Part shown: positions 57,318-57,470 of the stretch, piece after piece
Layout of the letters: every line of letters starts with the position of its first letter
How positions within the stretch are numbered: position 1 is the first letter of the stretch
From: Psychrosphaera sp. F3M07
GTDB taxonomy: Bacteria; Pseudomonadota; Gammaproteobacteria; Enterobacterales; Alteromonadaceae
Assembly: GCF_018860345.1 (NCBI RefSeq)
Contig: NZ_JAHKPJ010000013.1
Span: 705-58,174 of the forward strand
Length of the DNA: 57,470 nt
Reading direction: 5' to 3'
The notes under the pieces: model-generated
Databases searched by the model: none
The model's input: the letters and a program-made list of their open reading frames with translations, nothing else
Told to the model about the DNA's origin: nothing
Translations under genes and position numbers: made by a program

Positions 57318-57470
57318 ATTCAAATTCTTAATAGAAACGTTTTATTCATAGTAGCGTTTTTAAATAGTTTGTCTTTAATTGAAGCTAAAAATAACCTAAT
57401 TCAAACGTATTTAGCTGAGTATTTACGCGGTTTGTGTGTTTATTGTTCGGTTGAACGGTTTTTGTAATTT
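57318..57470. other. Promoter-side gap at right edge
   Basis: About 150 bases upstream of the GNAT gene. It is AT-rich, with AAACG and CGTTT arms near 57337-57358 that could pair weakly. I see no gene. Confidence 0.4.

Overview
The window is a stretch of ordinary, AT-rich bacterial chromosome, almost fully coding. I see no rRNA, tRNA, prophage, insertion sequence or CRISPR. Protein families and gene order point to a marine gammaproteobacterium of the Alteromonadales. A Colwelliaceae-type organism (Colwellia or Thalassotalea) is my inference. Supporting traits are the pabA-argD-ast-yhfA neighbourhood, SapC and Gcw_chp/TorF proteins, a six-gene TonB2-type operon, the ybaM/priC pairing, and the recN-nadK, grpE and dapB-carA-carB-greA order.

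Layout. 1-5.5 kb (minus): arginine succinyltransferase genes astC/argD, astA and astD, followed by a DUF1338 dioxygenase, a DUF3802-like protein and an OsmC/YhfA protein. 5.9-9.6 kb (minus): HDOD protein, pabA/trpG, trpS, rpe. 9.8-12.9 kb: TorF-like porin, DUF4404, a small Cys protein, SapC and an unknown outer-membrane barrel. 13.3-16.4 kb: a Fur-boxed siderophore receptor with its PiuC/YbiX hydroxylase. 16.5-23.4 kb: metal handling (CDF exporter, small Cys/His protein, CzcB/CzcA-type RND pump) with an EamA exporter between. 23.6-29.4 kb: three small orphan genes, an orphan periplasmic binding protein, an exported peptidase-like hydrolase and a NatAB-type ABC exporter. 29.5-32.4 kb (minus): YfcA-like permease, priC, histone-deacetylase-like enzyme, ComFB-like protein, YbaM. 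32.5-34.9 kb: DNA polymerase II. 35.2-40.2 kb: TonB2-type energy transduction operon. 40.3-45.2 kb (minus): suhB, transglutaminase-like protein, recN with a LexA box, nadK. 45.3-53.0 kb (plus): hrcA, grpE, dapB, carA, carB, greA. 53.1-57.3 kb: double-PAS chemotaxis-type receptor, CnoX-like thioredoxin, FAD oxidoreductase and GNAT enzyme.

How the parts fit. The TonB2-type operon could energise siderophore receptors such as the one at 13.4 kb. The CDF and RND pumps would act in series on cytoplasmic and periplasmic metal. The AST genes degrade arginine, while carAB makes carbamoyl phosphate for arginine and pyrimidines. recN is visibly SOS-controlled; polB is not.

No clearly new multi-gene system is evident. 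The best leads are the carAB leader with mutually exclusive hairpins, hrcA-grpE with dnaK and dnaJ missing from the usual place, the RND pump with an atypical proton-relay motif and no outer-membrane partner, the HDAC/PriC/ComFB/YbaM cluster, and several long perfect palindromes at gene ends.
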